Assembly: GCA_027317105.1 (NCBI GenBank)
Contig: DAHVFH010000025.1
Span: 1-18,035 of the forward strand
Reading direction: 5' to 3'
DNA length: 18,035 nucleotides
From: Cytophagales bacterium
GTDB taxonomy: Bacteria; Bacteroidota; Bacteroidia; Cytophagales; Cyclobacteriaceae
This document shows positions 1 to 8,624 of this stretch, one piece after another; position 1 is the first letter of the stretch, and each line of letters opens with the position of its first letter. Position numbers and translations under genes: made by a program. The notes beneath the pieces were generated by a model that ran no database searches, was not told the DNA's origin, and was given only the letters and a program-made list of their open reading frames with translations.

Positions 1-10
1 ATAAATGCCA

Positions 11-113
11 TGTAGTGTATGTATTATACACTACAAATTAAAAGAAAAAAATCCGTTACACCAAAAAAAGCCCAAAGGACAGGCATTTGGGCTTAGAAAT
101 TGGTGTAGTGTAT
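11..113. repeat. Nested palindromes sharing a 10-bp motif
   Basis: The 10-mer tgtagtgtat occurs at 11-20, as its perfect inverse complement at 26-35 (5-base loop), and again in direct orientation at 104-113. The copy at 26-35 can therefore pair with either neighbour, forming a small hairpin or a large one that encloses 36-103. Inside the large one, tacacca (57-63) can pair with tggtgta (101-107), and a 9-bp stem (68-76 with 86-94) sits at the centre. No gene overlaps it credibly. It may be the end of a small mobile element or an alternative-fold regulatory RNA; the sequence alone does not decide. Confidence 0.6.
63..94 (-). terminator. Orphan rho-independent terminator, leftward
   Basis: Read on the minus strand, a perfect 9-bp stem (AAGCCCAAA at 94-86 with TTTGGGCTT at 76-68, 9-base loop) runs straight into seven T residues (69-63). 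That is the form of an intrinsic terminator. On the plus strand the hairpin has no T tract, so it should act leftward only. No convincing minus-strand gene ends here. Either an unannotated short transcript arises from about 120-360, or the structure belongs to a mobile repeat. Confidence 0.5.
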
Positions 114-404
114 AAAACACAGGCTAAATTTGGGTAATTAACTTCGGTAGCAAAAGCCTCACCTTTTAAACGACTTGTGTTATGCAACTGAAATCCGTGC
201 AATCTGTCCATCCGTGCAAATCGGTAGTTCAGACAACGTATGATACTGTGAAGGCACACGGTGGGGACCTGAAAAGTTGCTGGTGGCATGGGCAAAGGAA
301 CAAAATTTATTTTTACCTTAGGGCTATCTTCAGGAAATTAGTGCTAGCTGTTTGACTTTTTATTGCCAAATTTACTCGATAACTTCTCACCTTCCACAGA
401 TTCA
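114..404. other. Gene-poor left intergenic region
   Basis: I see no credible coding sequence here. A short direct repeat, atccgtgcaa, occurs at 193-202 and 210-219, of a type often seen in Bacteroidota intergenic DNA. The region upstream of the sensor kinase shows no clear TAnnTTTG box with a correctly spaced -33 element. A minus-strand open frame (56-295) runs through the palindromes and repeats and is not protein-like. Confidence 0.4.
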
Positions 405-3400
405 ATGAAGCCTGAAAAAGATCTTCGATCAAAACTATTTCGCACTCTTGCAAAATTTTATTCACCAATAAAATTTTGTGCCTCTGTTGCACTGATGCTT
501 TGGATTATATCGGCAACTATAAAAGCCCAGGCCCAGGCAGAGAAGTCGACTCCAAAAGCCAACCTTTCCTCTGGTGAAGCCCCTACTTTACGTTTCGAGC
601 AACTAAGTATTGAAGATGGCCTTGCGCAGTCCTCAGGAAATACTATCATGCAGGATAAGAAGGGATATATTTGGATAGCTACCCAAGGTGGTCTGCACCG
701 TTATGATGGGTATGAATTTAAAGTATTTAATTCTATCCCTTTTGACACTACCTCTCTCTCAAGTAGCTGGGTATGGGGCACATCGGAAGCTAGTAACGGA
801 GACATCTGGGTAGCCACTGAAGGTGGTGGTTTAAACCGGATGGATCCCAATACAGGAAGTGCTATACATTATCGTCACGATCCGGATGATTCTACCAGTA
901 TTTCAAGCGATCGGCCATTCTACCCATTTGAGGCGAGCAATGGTGACCTTTGGGTGAGTACATTTGATAGAGGACTCAATCGAATGCGCGCTGGTGAAGC
1001 GGGTCGTTTTTCTCATTATCGGCATAACCCAAAAAATTCAAACTCGATCACTTCCGACCAGCTTTATTGGATAAGCGAAGACCATGATGGCAAAATTTGG
1101 GCAGGATCTTCGAATGGTATAAGTCTCATTGATCCTAAAACGGAAACAGTTACACGGTTCCTAAATGACCCGGAAGTCAATCAGGGGTACGGCTCTCCAC
1201 TAAATGTACTGGGGCAATACATTCCTCATGGCAGCCAAGGAATCTTATGGCTTGCTACTGGCAACGGCCTTGTTAGGTTGAATAGTAAAACGAGCTACTC
1301 AAAACGGTTTTTAATTGAACCCAATAAGGATGGAATTAACCCTCTTAATTTTATCCATGAAGTGAGGCCTGATCCGGCCGATCCAAATATTCTCTGGGTA
1401 GCTGGCCCGGGTACGGGCATTGCCCGGTTTGACATGCGAACGGAGAAGTTTACCAGCTACCGCAATGACCCTCGAGACAAAAATAGTTTGCGCGACAATC
1501 GAGTGAACTCGCTTTTTTTGGATCGAACTGGTATGATGTGGGTGGGAACAGGTACCGAAGGAGTAAATGTATTCAATCCGGGTGCTGTTAACTTCAGACA
1601 TATCAAAAACGTTGTTGATGATCCTTCCAGCCTAGCACCAGGTTTAGTCTGGGGAGTATACGAAGACAGCCAAGGTAGCTTATGGGTTGGAACAGATGTG
1701 GGAGCTGCTGGCGATTTTCTTACCCAATTTGATGCGGCCACCCGAAAGGTGATTCGTCACCATCATGTTCCCAATAATCTTAGCACATTGCTTCCAGGTT
1801 CCTTGAGGGCATTTGCTGAAGATGAAACAGGGCAGTTTTGGGTCGGTGGTAGTGGTGGCCTCAATCTTTTTGATCGCAAAACGGGAAAAGTGAAACGCTT
1901 TACGCATGAGCGAACGAAAAAAAACAGAGGCCGAAATTCCATTTTCGCATTGGTTCCTGTTGCAGGTGATCGAAGTAACCTATGGATAGGGAGCATCGGT
2001 GGCCTTGATCGCTTTGATACTCGTACAGGGATTTTCACACGGATTATGATTTCTCTGGATAGTACCATCATTGAGCCTGCTGTTTTGTCTATTCTACAGG
2101 AACCGAATGGGGCACTTTGGCTTGGTACAAATAAGGGACTTTACCAGATGAAGGAATCTGGGAAGATTACGCTTGTGTCTGCCTACGACTCACGTGATAC
2201 GACCAAGATCAGCGATAATTCCATTTATAGCATCCTTGAACGTAAATCGGAACCCGGCATTTTATGGTTGGGGATGGCAAATGGCGGAGGACTAAATCGA
2301 TTTGATACAAAAATGGGAACGGTCACTCATTTCTCGATGAAGGATGGACTTCCCAATGACCTGATATATGGTATCCTTGAAGATGAAAAGGGTACACTAT
2401 GGATGAGTACCAACGGAGGGATAAGCAACTTTGATCCAGATATCAAAAAGTTTAGAAATTATGGCCTCGATGATGGCCTGATGGCGTTGGAATACAATCA
2501 GAATGCTTTTGCTAAAGGTGCTAGCGGTGTTCTTTATTTCGGAAATGGGCTTGGAGTTACAGCATTTGAGCCCAAATATCTAAGTACCAATGCAACACCA
2601 CCTCAGGTGGTCATTTCTGATTTTAAACTTTTTAATAAATCCATTGGTGGTGGGCCGGAGTCACCATTAAATCAGGCACTTTCGAAGAACGCAAAAATCA
2701 CCCTTAATTATGATCAGAATGAAATCAGCATTGCTTTCGTGGCCCTCCATTTTTCTAATCCTGGCAAAAATAAATACAGTTATCAACTTGAAGGTTTCGA
2801 TAAAGAATGGATTGAAGCAAGCAACCAACGCGCGGCAACTTACACCAACCTTCCTCCTGGAGATTATAGGTTCCGTGTAAAAGCGGCAAATGCGGATGGG
2901 GCTTGGAACGAAAAAGGCGCATCTATTCAATTCACCATCCTGCCGCCTTGGTATAAAACCTGGTGGGCTTATCTATTTTTTATTGTCCTGTTTGCTTCCG
3001 CTGTTTTTGGCTTCGATCGACTGCAAAGGCGTATGCTTTCAAAGAAGGAGCAAGAACGCACAGCATTGCGGGAGGCAGAACTCCGTGCAGAAGCTGAAAA
3101 CAAACGTAGAGCCGATACGGAGGAGTTGAGTAAAATTGGACGAGCAATAACATCTTCCCTTTCGATTGATAAGATCATAGAGACCGTATACGAAAATGTG
3201 AATGCACTGATGGATGCTTCTGTGTTTGGTGTAGGAATTTATAATAAAGAGAAAAACCGTATCGATTTTCCATCCACGAAAGAGGAGGGAGTAATGCTTT
3301 CTCCGTACTCAAATTATCTCGATGAAGAACGCTGGCTGTCAATCTGGTGCTTGAAAAACAAGAAAGAAATTGTAATCGCAGACTTTGAGAAAGAATATGT

Positions 3401-4415
3401 TCAATACATCCCTTCCTATGGGCAACCCCTAGAAGGTAGAACTCCAAATTCTATTGTTTACATACCCTTGATGCTGCAAGGCAAAGTCACTGGAGTAATT
3501 ACCACGCAGAGTTTCAAAAAAGCTGCCTACTCGGAATACCATGTGAATCTGCTGAGGAACTTGGCCAATTATGCGGCCATTGCGCTGGACAATGCCTCCG
3601 CATACAGAAAACTTGATGCTACACTTAATGAACTGAAGTCAACGCAGCAACAGCTTGTGCAATCAGAGAAAATGGCAAGTCTGGGTGAGCTCACCGCGGG
3701 AATAGCGCACGAGATTCAAAATCCATTAAATTTTGTGAACAATTTTTCGGAAGTAAATAAGGAGCTACTTGCCGAATTAGGTGATGAAATTGATAAAGGA
3801 AATTTTGATGATGCAAAAAAGTTAGCAAAAAATGTGATCGACAATGAAGAGAAAATACTTTTTCATGGCAAGCGCGCAGATTCAATTGTAAAGGGTATGC
3901 TCCAGCATAGCCGAAGCAGTTCGAGTGCGAAGGAGCCCACTGATATCAATGCGTTGGCCGATGAGTACTTGCGGTTAGCTTACCATGGCCTACGCGCGAA
4001 AGATAAGTCATTCAACGCCACCATGAAAACGGACTTCAATGACTCCATCGGAAAAATAAACATTGTTCCCCAGGATATTGGTAGGGTGATCCTTAACCTG
4101 ATTACTAACGCCTTTTATGTGGTGACGGAGAAGCAGAAAGCAGGGACGCCTGGATATGAACCTACTGTAGAGGTTGCAACAACTAAAGCAGAAGGCAAGG
4201 TTTTCATTTGCGTGAAAGACAACGGCAATGGTATCCCAAAAAACATTGTAGATAAAATCTTTCAACCCTTTTTCACCACCAAACCTACGGGGCAAGGAAC
4301 AGGGTTGGGGTTGTCATTAAGTTATGATATAATTAAAACACATGGTGGTGAATTAAAGGTGGAGACAATTGAAGGGGAAGAAGCAAAATTTACTATTATA
4401 TTGCCTATTGGATAA
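405..4415 (+). CDS. Beta-propeller/Y_Y_Y/GAF sensor histidine kinase
   Basis: This is a membrane sensor kinase of about 1336 residues. A basic N-terminus and hydrophobic segment (about 24-39, then AQAQA) form a signal peptide or anchor. Residues about 63-750 hold many Reg_prop blades with the pattern GxIWxGTxGGLxRFD, enough for two seven-bladed periplasmic propellers. A Y_Y_Y domain follows (about 773-845), then a membrane segment (about 853-871), a coiled coil, a GAF domain (about 908-1066) and a second coiled coil. The kinase core has phospho-acceptor H1102 in GIAHEIQNPL, N-box N1231/N1235, D1272 in DNGNGIP, and GQGTGLGL at 1296-1303. There is no receiver or HTH domain, unlike classical hybrid systems, so its partners should be the two receivers downstream. 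I chose ATG 405; the frame extends to TTG 363 but adds no recognisable signal. The ligand is unknown; carbohydrates are common for the family. Confidence 0.93.
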   Translation: MKPEKDLRSKLFRTLAKFYSPIKFCASVALMLWIISATIKAQAQAEKSTPKANLSSGEAPTLRFEQLSIEDGLAQSSGNTIMQDKKGYIWIATQGGLHRYDGYEFKVFNSIPFDTTSLSSSWVWGTSEASNGDIWVATEGGGLNRMDPNTGSAIHYRHDPDDSTSISSDRPFYPFEASNGDLWVSTFDRGLNRMRAGEAGRFSHYRHNPKNSNSITSDQLYWISEDHDGKIWAGSSNGISLIDPKTETVTRFLNDPEVNQGYGSPLNVLGQYIPHGSQGILWLATGNGLVRLNSKTSYSKRFLIEPNKDGINPLNFIHEVRPDPADPNILWVAGPGTGIARFDMRTEKFTSYRNDPRDKNSLRDNRVNSLFLDRTGMMWVGTGTEGVNVFNPGAVNFRHIKNVVDDPSSLAPGLVWGVYEDSQGSLWVGTDVGAAGDFLTQFDAATRKVIRHHHVPNNLSTLLPGSLRAFAEDETGQFWVGGSGGLNLFDRKTGKVKRFTHERTKKNRGRNSIFALVPVAGDRSNLWIGSIGGLDRFDTRTGIFTRIMISLDSTIIEPAVLSILQEPNGALWLGTNKGLYQMKESGKITLVSAYDSRDTTKISDNSIYSILERKSEPGILWLGMANGGGLNRFDTKMGTVTHFSMKDGLPNDLIYGILEDEKGTLWMSTNGGISNFDPDIKKFRNYGLDDGLMALEYNQNAFAKGASGVLYFGNGLGVTAFEPKYLSTNATPPQVVISDFKLFNKSIGGGPESPLNQALSKNAKITLNYDQNEISIAFVALHFSNPGKNKYSYQLEGFDKEWIEASNQRAATYTNLPPGDYRFRVKAANADGAWNEKGASIQFTILPPWYKTWWAYLFFIVLFASAVFGFDRLQRRMLSKKEQERTALREAELRAEAENKRRADTEELSKIGRAITSSLSIDKIIETVYENVNALMDASVFGVGIYNKEKNRIDFPSTKEEGVMLSPYSNYLDEERWLSIWCLKNKKEIVIADFEKEYVQYIPSYGQPLEGRTPNSIVYIPLMLQGKVTGVITTQSFKKAAYSEYHVNLLRNLANYAAIALDNASAYRKLDATLNELKSTQQQLVQSEKMASLGELTAGIAHEIQNPLNFVNNFSEVNKELLAELGDEIDKGNFDDAKKLAKNVIDNEEKILFHGKRADSIVKGMLQHSRSSSSAKEPTDINALADEYLRLAYHGLRAKDKSFNATMKTDFNDSIGKINIVPQDIGRVILNLITNAFYVVTEKQKAGTPGYEPTVEVATTKAEGKVFICVKDNGNGIPKNIVDKIFQPFFTTKPTGQGTGLGLSLSYDIIKTHGGELKVETIEGEEAKFTIILPIG

Positions 4416-4446
4416 CTTGCTAAAATACTAAAATCAAATAATTCTG

Positions 4447-4821
4447 ATGAAAATATTGGTAGTTGATGACGAAAAGGACATGCAAACCCTTTTTGAACAA
4501 CGGTTTCGAAAGGAAATCAAGGAGAAGATCGTTGAATTTGTTTTTGCTTTCTCCGGAGAAGAAGCATTGTCGTATTTGAATTCCAATTCACACGAGGCAG
4601 TCCTCATTCTTTCAGACATCAACATGCCCGGCATGAGCGGCCTGGAATTGTTAGGCCATATCAAGCAAAAATACCATAAGCCACCTCCCGTGGTGATGAT
4701 GATCACGGCCTATGGCGACAAAGAAAACTTTAACATAGCTATGGAGCTGGGTGCCGATGATTTCTTGACCAAACCGGTTGACTTCACAGCATTAAAGGAA
4801 AAATTGAAAATCAAGAACTGA
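4447..4821 (+). CDS. Single-domain CheY-like response regulator
   Basis: This 124-residue protein is a stand-alone receiver with no output domain. The acidic pair D7/D8, phospho-acceptor D57 (in SDINMP), T87 and K109 (in TKP) are all present, so it should be phosphorylatable. It starts 31 bases after the kinase stop, and its TGA overlaps the ATG of the next gene by one base (TGATG), which points to translational coupling. It closely resembles the receiver half of the following protein in spacing and in the FRxxIxEKxxEFVFA segment, which suggests tandem duplication. It probably acts as a phosphate shuttle, sink or diffusible partner for the kinase; the target cannot be read from sequence. Confidence 0.93.
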   Translation: MKILVVDDEKDMQTLFEQRFRKEIKEKIVEFVFAFSGEEALSYLNSNSHEAVLILSDINMPGMSGLELLGHIKQKYHKPPPVVMMITAYGDKENFNIAMELGADDFLTKPVDFTALKEKLKIKN

Positions 4822-5858
4822 TGGCGAAAATATTAGTGGTTGATGATGAAGTAGATTTGGAGACACTGATCAAACAAAAATTCCGACAGAAAATCCGAGA
4901 GAAAGAGTACGAATTTGTGTTTGCGGTAAATGGTGTTGATGCCTTGGAAAAATTGAAAGAACATTCCGATGCGGATGTGATACTGAGCGACATCAACATG
5001 CCAGTCATGGATGGCTTGACCTTGCTCACTAAATTGAAAGAAGCGAATTCCTTCGCCAAGGCAGTGGTCGTTTCAGCCTATGGCGATATGGATAACATTC
5101 GTACAGCGATGAATCGGGGGGCATTTGATTTTATTACCAAGCCGGTAAATTTTGAAGACTTGGAGTTGACGCTTAAAAAAACCATAGACTATGCTACCCA
5201 AGTAAGGAAAACGATACAGGCGGTCAAGGAAAATAATATACTTAAAATGTATGTGGATGAAACCGTGCTCAACTTTATGGACAGCCGCGAATTTGAGTCT
5301 TCCCTAATGGCCAATGAAACAGTGGAAGGCACCGTAGCGTTTATTGACATCTGTGGGTTTACTAAGATATCAGAACATGAATCGCCAGATACCGTAGTGA
5401 AACTATTGAACAAATATTTTGATTTGATGGTGCCTGAAATTATTTCCCAAGGCGGGTATGTCGATAAATTTATGGGCGATGCAATCATGGCTGTCTTCCG
5501 CGGTGATTTTCATTTGGATCGGGCTGTGGAAGCTTCGCTGGCTTTGCGGAAGAAAATTGACGAACTACCGGAACAAGATGGTATTGCCTATCTGCCTAAA
5601 TTGGCCATCGGCATAAACTCGGGAGAAATGATTTCGGGCAATATCGGGTCAGCAAGCTTAAAGCGGCTAGACTATACCGTGATCGGTGACATGGTGAACA
5701 CCGCACAGCGCTTGCAAAGTGCCGCTGAGCCAGGCCAAATTATTATTTCTGAAGCAGCATTTGAAAAAGTGAAGGAATCGTTCAGTTGCTCCAAGATGGG
5801 AGAGGTTAAATTAAAAAACAAAGCTAATCCACTGACTATTTATAATGTGGTCAATTAA
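4821..5858 (+). CDS. Receiver-class III adenylate/guanylate cyclase
   Basis: This 345-residue cytoplasmic protein joins a receiver domain (1-120; D8/D9, phospho-acceptor D57, S85, K107) through a helical linker (about 120-165) to a class III cyclase homology domain (about 167-345). Metal-binding D176 (FIDICGFT) and D220 (KFMGDAIMAVF), base-contacting K216, ribose-contacting N293 and transition-state R297 are present, so the enzyme should be active as a homodimer. The second base-specifying position is T286 (YTVIGD) rather than Asp, the class IIIb pattern of CyaC-type adenylate cyclases, so cAMP is the likelier product. Phosphorylation by the upstream kinase probably controls activity. The gene start overlaps the preceding stop, and the 3' end overlaps the opposing lipoprotein gene by 8 bases. 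Confidence 0.93.
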   Translation: MAKILVVDDEVDLETLIKQKFRQKIREKEYEFVFAVNGVDALEKLKEHSDADVILSDINMPVMDGLTLLTKLKEANSFAKAVVVSAYGDMDNIRTAMNRGAFDFITKPVNFEDLELTLKKTIDYATQVRKTIQAVKENNILKMYVDETVLNFMDSREFESSLMANETVEGTVAFIDICGFTKISEHESPDTVVKLLNKYFDLMVPEIISQGGYVDKFMGDAIMAVFRGDFHLDRAVEASLALRKKIDELPEQDGIAYLPKLAIGINSGEMISGNIGSASLKRLDYTVIGDMVNTAQRLQSAAEPGQIIISEAAFEKVKESFSCSKMGEVKLKNKANPLTIYNVVN

Positions 5859-6546
5859 AAATCACGTGGCCAAATCGTTGGATGTCGTGAAAAGTAGTTC
5901 TCGTTAATTGCCAACTCCATTCGGAGTTTCCCTTATCATAGTCGATCCGATAGAAATTACAACGCCAGACCGTTCCCTTTTGGGGAGGAACATTTTTGAG
6001 CGGAGTAAGCAACGCATAGGGAATGAAAAACGAGGCTGTCCAGGAGCGACCCTTTTCTATTACTACGTCATGTTTTGTTTTTCGTGCACCTTCGTAATGC
6101 CAGGGAAGCCATCCTAAAAATTTGCCATTAAAATTCGGAACCAGAATAGGAAGTTCATAATTTAGGGGTGACAATTCGTATTCAAAATAAAGGGGAGTGG
6201 ACTCATCCGGCCAAAAGAAAACTTCCACCACATCTTCATTATAGAGGTTAGCAAAGTCATCCGTGAGTGTGGCGGTTATGGAATCATCGTCACAAAAAAA
6301 CAATACATATAAACCCCTCTCCGAATAAAGCATTTTGAATTGCGTTAGATAATCTTTTGCGCCCGACCGATTCGGAAGTATTACCCAGGGTGCTTTTTTC
6401 CAATCGGAAAGTGAAGTATCCGCTTTAACTTCAAAATCTTTTGTGGTTTTGATTTTTATTTCATTTTTTGAAGGGCTTTTGTTACACGTTATGAGAACAA
6501 AGCCAGCCAGAAATAATAGAATTGAAATGGTAAAGTTTCTTTGCAT
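5851..6546 (-). CDS. CBM9-like lipoprotein
   Basis: This 231-residue protein has a short basic N-terminus, a hydrophobic core and a lipobox ending at C21 (LITC), so it is exported and lipid-anchored. The mature part has the layout of family 9 carbohydrate-binding domains: an early Trp-rich strand (SDWKKAPWV), a central EDVVEVFFWPD segment, and a C-terminal segment (WRCNFYRID, then EWSWQLT and FHDIQRFGHVIF). Proteins of this type are found alone in many Bacteroidota and are presumed to bind sugars or glycosides; no catalytic residues are evident. It is the last gene of the three-gene minus-strand operon, 8 bases after the DUF6786-like gene. Its stop codon lies inside the 3' end of the convergent cyclase gene. 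Confidence 0.8.
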   Translation of the reverse strand: MQRNFTISILLFLAGFVLITCNKSPSKNEIKIKTTKDFEVKADTSLSDWKKAPWVILPNRSGAKDYLTQFKMLYSERGLYVLFFCDDDSITATLTDDFANLYNEDVVEVFFWPDESTPLYFEYELSPLNYELPILVPNFNGKFLGWLPWHYEGARKTKHDVVIEKGRSWTASFFIPYALLTPLKNVPPQKGTVWRCNFYRIDYDKGNSEWSWQLTRTTFHDIQRFGHVIFN

Positions 6547-6554
6547 GAGATAAA

Positions 6555-7763
6555 CTAGTGGAAAGATAAATTTTTCAACGAAACGCTCAGCACTTTTTTC
6601 GCAACCTGATTGAGGGATGCTGGGTCCCCCTCTAAGTGCAATGTGAAATGACGGTGGTGAAGACTTTTTCCCTTCCTTAATTCTTCTACAGGGGAAGAAC
6701 TTTCTAACTCGTAAAATGGACCGAGTTGACTTCCGTCTGCTTGCGGCCCATCGTTATAGGCATTGGCTACGTCACCCTGATAAGGCTCTTTTTGTAATTC
6801 CCATTTAGAATTCGCATAAGTGCCATCTTTCGTCAGATCAAATTTTACAAGCGTAAGAATGTTTTTTGCTTCATCATAACTACCGATTACGTTTTTGGCT
6901 AGGGAAGGAGGGACGCCTACTTTTGCTCTATATTTCCCATCGCCCATCATAAGCAAAAGACTATCGGTGTCTGTTAACCGGTTGGAGGGTATCGATCCGA
7001 AATAATCGTCAGTGATCTTTTTATTCTTGTTTGGTTTTTCATGGGGTAAAATAATGATTGTTTTATCTGAAGGGTTAAACATTCCCAGTATCCAGATGGA
7101 GAGTAATCCATTCTTTTTTGTCCACGGTTCGGTTCCTTTATTGGTGAGGATATTTTCGCTTTGAAAGCCAACAGCCTTTAATTTGCCCAAGGAAATCCCC
7201 AACTCTTTTTCGATGGTAATTGCATCCAATAGTTTTATTGTTCGCTGAATTTCAATCTGAAAGGTAAACCCCTTGTAGTTAGTGACTGTCGATTCCTTTT
7301 TAAAGATGGCCTGATCGGATTGGTTGCTGACGAGTTCAAAGGGTTCTGAATCAATTAAGGCAGGTGTCTGCCAGTGATCAAAATCAAACGGATCCCCTTT
7401 TTTAAAATACAGTGCAAACTGACCGCCTTCAGGCCCAAGCCAGAAACGATCTTCCCCGCCAAAGGGATTGATATGGGGCTTTAATTTTCCGGATTGGATG
7501 AGGGAATAATTAATCCAACCGTAACTATTTCCATCATCGCCATCTGCGGTGCTTGTCATCACACGTGCCTGGTAATCTTTAGAGATAATCAACCCTGCAT
7601 TCCTTTTACGCAGTTCAATGACCGATGTATATTTTTTAAGAAAGGCCAGATCATAGGCGTAGGTTCCAGGTATCGAGTCAGAATTAATGTTATGTTTCTT
7701 CCTAGCGTCTTTTTTCGAGTGACACGCGATCAAGAGTAAGAGTACGAAGGGTAGATAGTTCAT
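6555..7763 (-). CDS. DUF6786-like lipoprotein
   Basis: This 402-residue protein has a minimal signal peptide and a lipobox at C14 (LIAC), followed by a lysine-rich stretch, so it is a lipoprotein. The sequence NPFGGEDRFWLGPEGGQ (about 100-120) is its most distinctive segment. Together with the later parts, rich in beta strands, it recalls the Bacteroidota family DUF6786; that name is from memory and needs a profile search. No catalytic motif is recognised. The gene starts 9 bases after the dehydratase-like gene and ends 8 bases before the CBM9-like gene, so the three are almost certainly co-transcribed. This suggests a role in handling a sugar or sugar acid at the cell envelope (inference). 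Confidence 0.7.
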   Translation of the reverse strand: MNYLPFVLLLLIACHSKKDARKKHNINSDSIPGTYAYDLAFLKKYTSVIELRKRNAGLIISKDYQARVMTSTADGDDGNSYGWINYSLIQSGKLKPHINPFGGEDRFWLGPEGGQFALYFKKGDPFDFDHWQTPALIDSEPFELVSNQSDQAIFKKESTVTNYKGFTFQIEIQRTIKLLDAITIEKELGISLGKLKAVGFQSENILTNKGTEPWTKKNGLLSIWILGMFNPSDKTIIILPHEKPNKNKKITDDYFGSIPSNRLTDTDSLLLMMGDGKYRAKVGVPPSLAKNVIGSYDEAKNILTLVKFDLTKDGTYANSKWELQKEPYQGDVANAYNDGPQADGSQLGPFYELESSSPVEELRKGKSLHHRHFTLHLEGDPASLNQVAKKVLSVSLKNLSFH

Positions 7764-7772
7764 GCCAATGTA

Positions 7773-8624
7773 TTAAATACGCATTCCAACAGTATTAGTC
7801 AACGTTCCAATTTCATCTATTGTTATAGCCACTTTATCATCGATTGCCAAGGTAAAATCACTGGGAGGAACAAGGCATGTGCCGGTCATCAGAAAACAAC
7901 CGGAAGGGAAATCGCATTCGCGAAAGAGCCAGGATGCCAATTCGTTGTGTTTGCGTTTCATTTTATTAATCTGAACGCTATCCTGGTACATAACTTTGCC
8001 TGCACGCACAATTTCCATTGAAATGGAAGTGTCTGGTGAAATCGGAACGGAAGGTACATAAAGGCATGGCCCCAGGGCTGCACTTCGCGAATAGGTTTTA
8101 GCCTGCGGCAGGTACAATGGATTTTCCCCTTCAATGCTGCGCGAGCTCATGTCGTTGCCTATGGTGTACCCTTCAATTCGTTCATTGCTATTGATAAACA
8201 AAGTCAATTCGGGTTCGGGCACATTCCAGGCGGAATCTTGGCGTATATAAACGCGATCGCCACTTCCCGCCACGCGATGCGGTGCAGATTTAAAGAAAAG
8301 TTCAGGCCGGTCGGCTTCATAAACTTTATCGTAAAAGGAAGATCCACCGGTATCTTTAGATTCATCCATTCGTGCTTCTTTGCTACGGAAATAGGTTACG
8401 CCTGCGGCCCATACTTCCTGGCTGCCAATGGGCGGGAGTAATTGATTCGCCATGAAATCTTTTGCTGTGTGCTTTGTTGAAGTATTTTTAATTTCTTCAA
8501 CCAGGTATTCATACAAATGATCCCGGTTAATGAGGGCATCCCAAGGAAAAGGAAAATCATAAAAATTTCCTTTATAAGAAATTACGGTACCCGATTTTGT
8601 TTTAAAAAGTCTCAAGGAATCCAT
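7773..8624 (-). CDS. FAH-family sugar-acid dehydratase-like enzyme
   Basis: This 283-residue cytoplasmic protein has the fumarylacetoacetate hydrolase fold. Metal ligands are E137 and E139 (WNVPEPEL) and D158 (GNDMSSRSIEGENPLYLPQ), with a likely catalytic K176. The segments GVTYFRSKEARM (75-86), YEADRPELFFK (102-112) and the IEGENPLYLPQAK block match the subgroup of 2-keto-3-deoxy-arabinonate/xylonate dehydratases better than isomerases of aromatic degradation. A likely reaction is therefore dehydration of a 2-keto-3-deoxy pentonate to a 2-ketoglutarate semialdehyde. It is the first gene of the minus-strand operon with two lipoproteins. No sugar dehydrogenase or lactonase lies in the window, so the substrate is unproven. 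Confidence 0.82.
   Translation of the reverse strand: MDSLRLFKTKSGTVISYKGNFYDFPFPWDALINRDHLYEYLVEEIKNTSTKHTAKDFMANQLLPPIGSQEVWAAGVTYFRSKEARMDESKDTGGSSFYDKVYEADRPELFFKSAPHRVAGSGDRVYIRQDSAWNVPEPELTLFINSNERIEGYTIGNDMSSRSIEGENPLYLPQAKTYSRSAALGPCLYVPSVPISPDTSISMEIVRAGKVMYQDSVQINKMKRKHNELASWLFRECDFPSGCFLMTGTCLVPPSDFTLAIDDKVAITIDEIGTLTNTVGMRI

Noticed and set aside
56..295. Open frame of 79 codons on the minus strand
   Set aside because: It runs through the palindromes, the terminator and short direct repeats, and its composition is not protein-like.
2890..3129. Plus-strand open frame of 79 codons inside the kinase gene
   Set aside because: It is an out-of-frame shadow of the Y_Y_Y-to-membrane segment of a gene with clear domain content.
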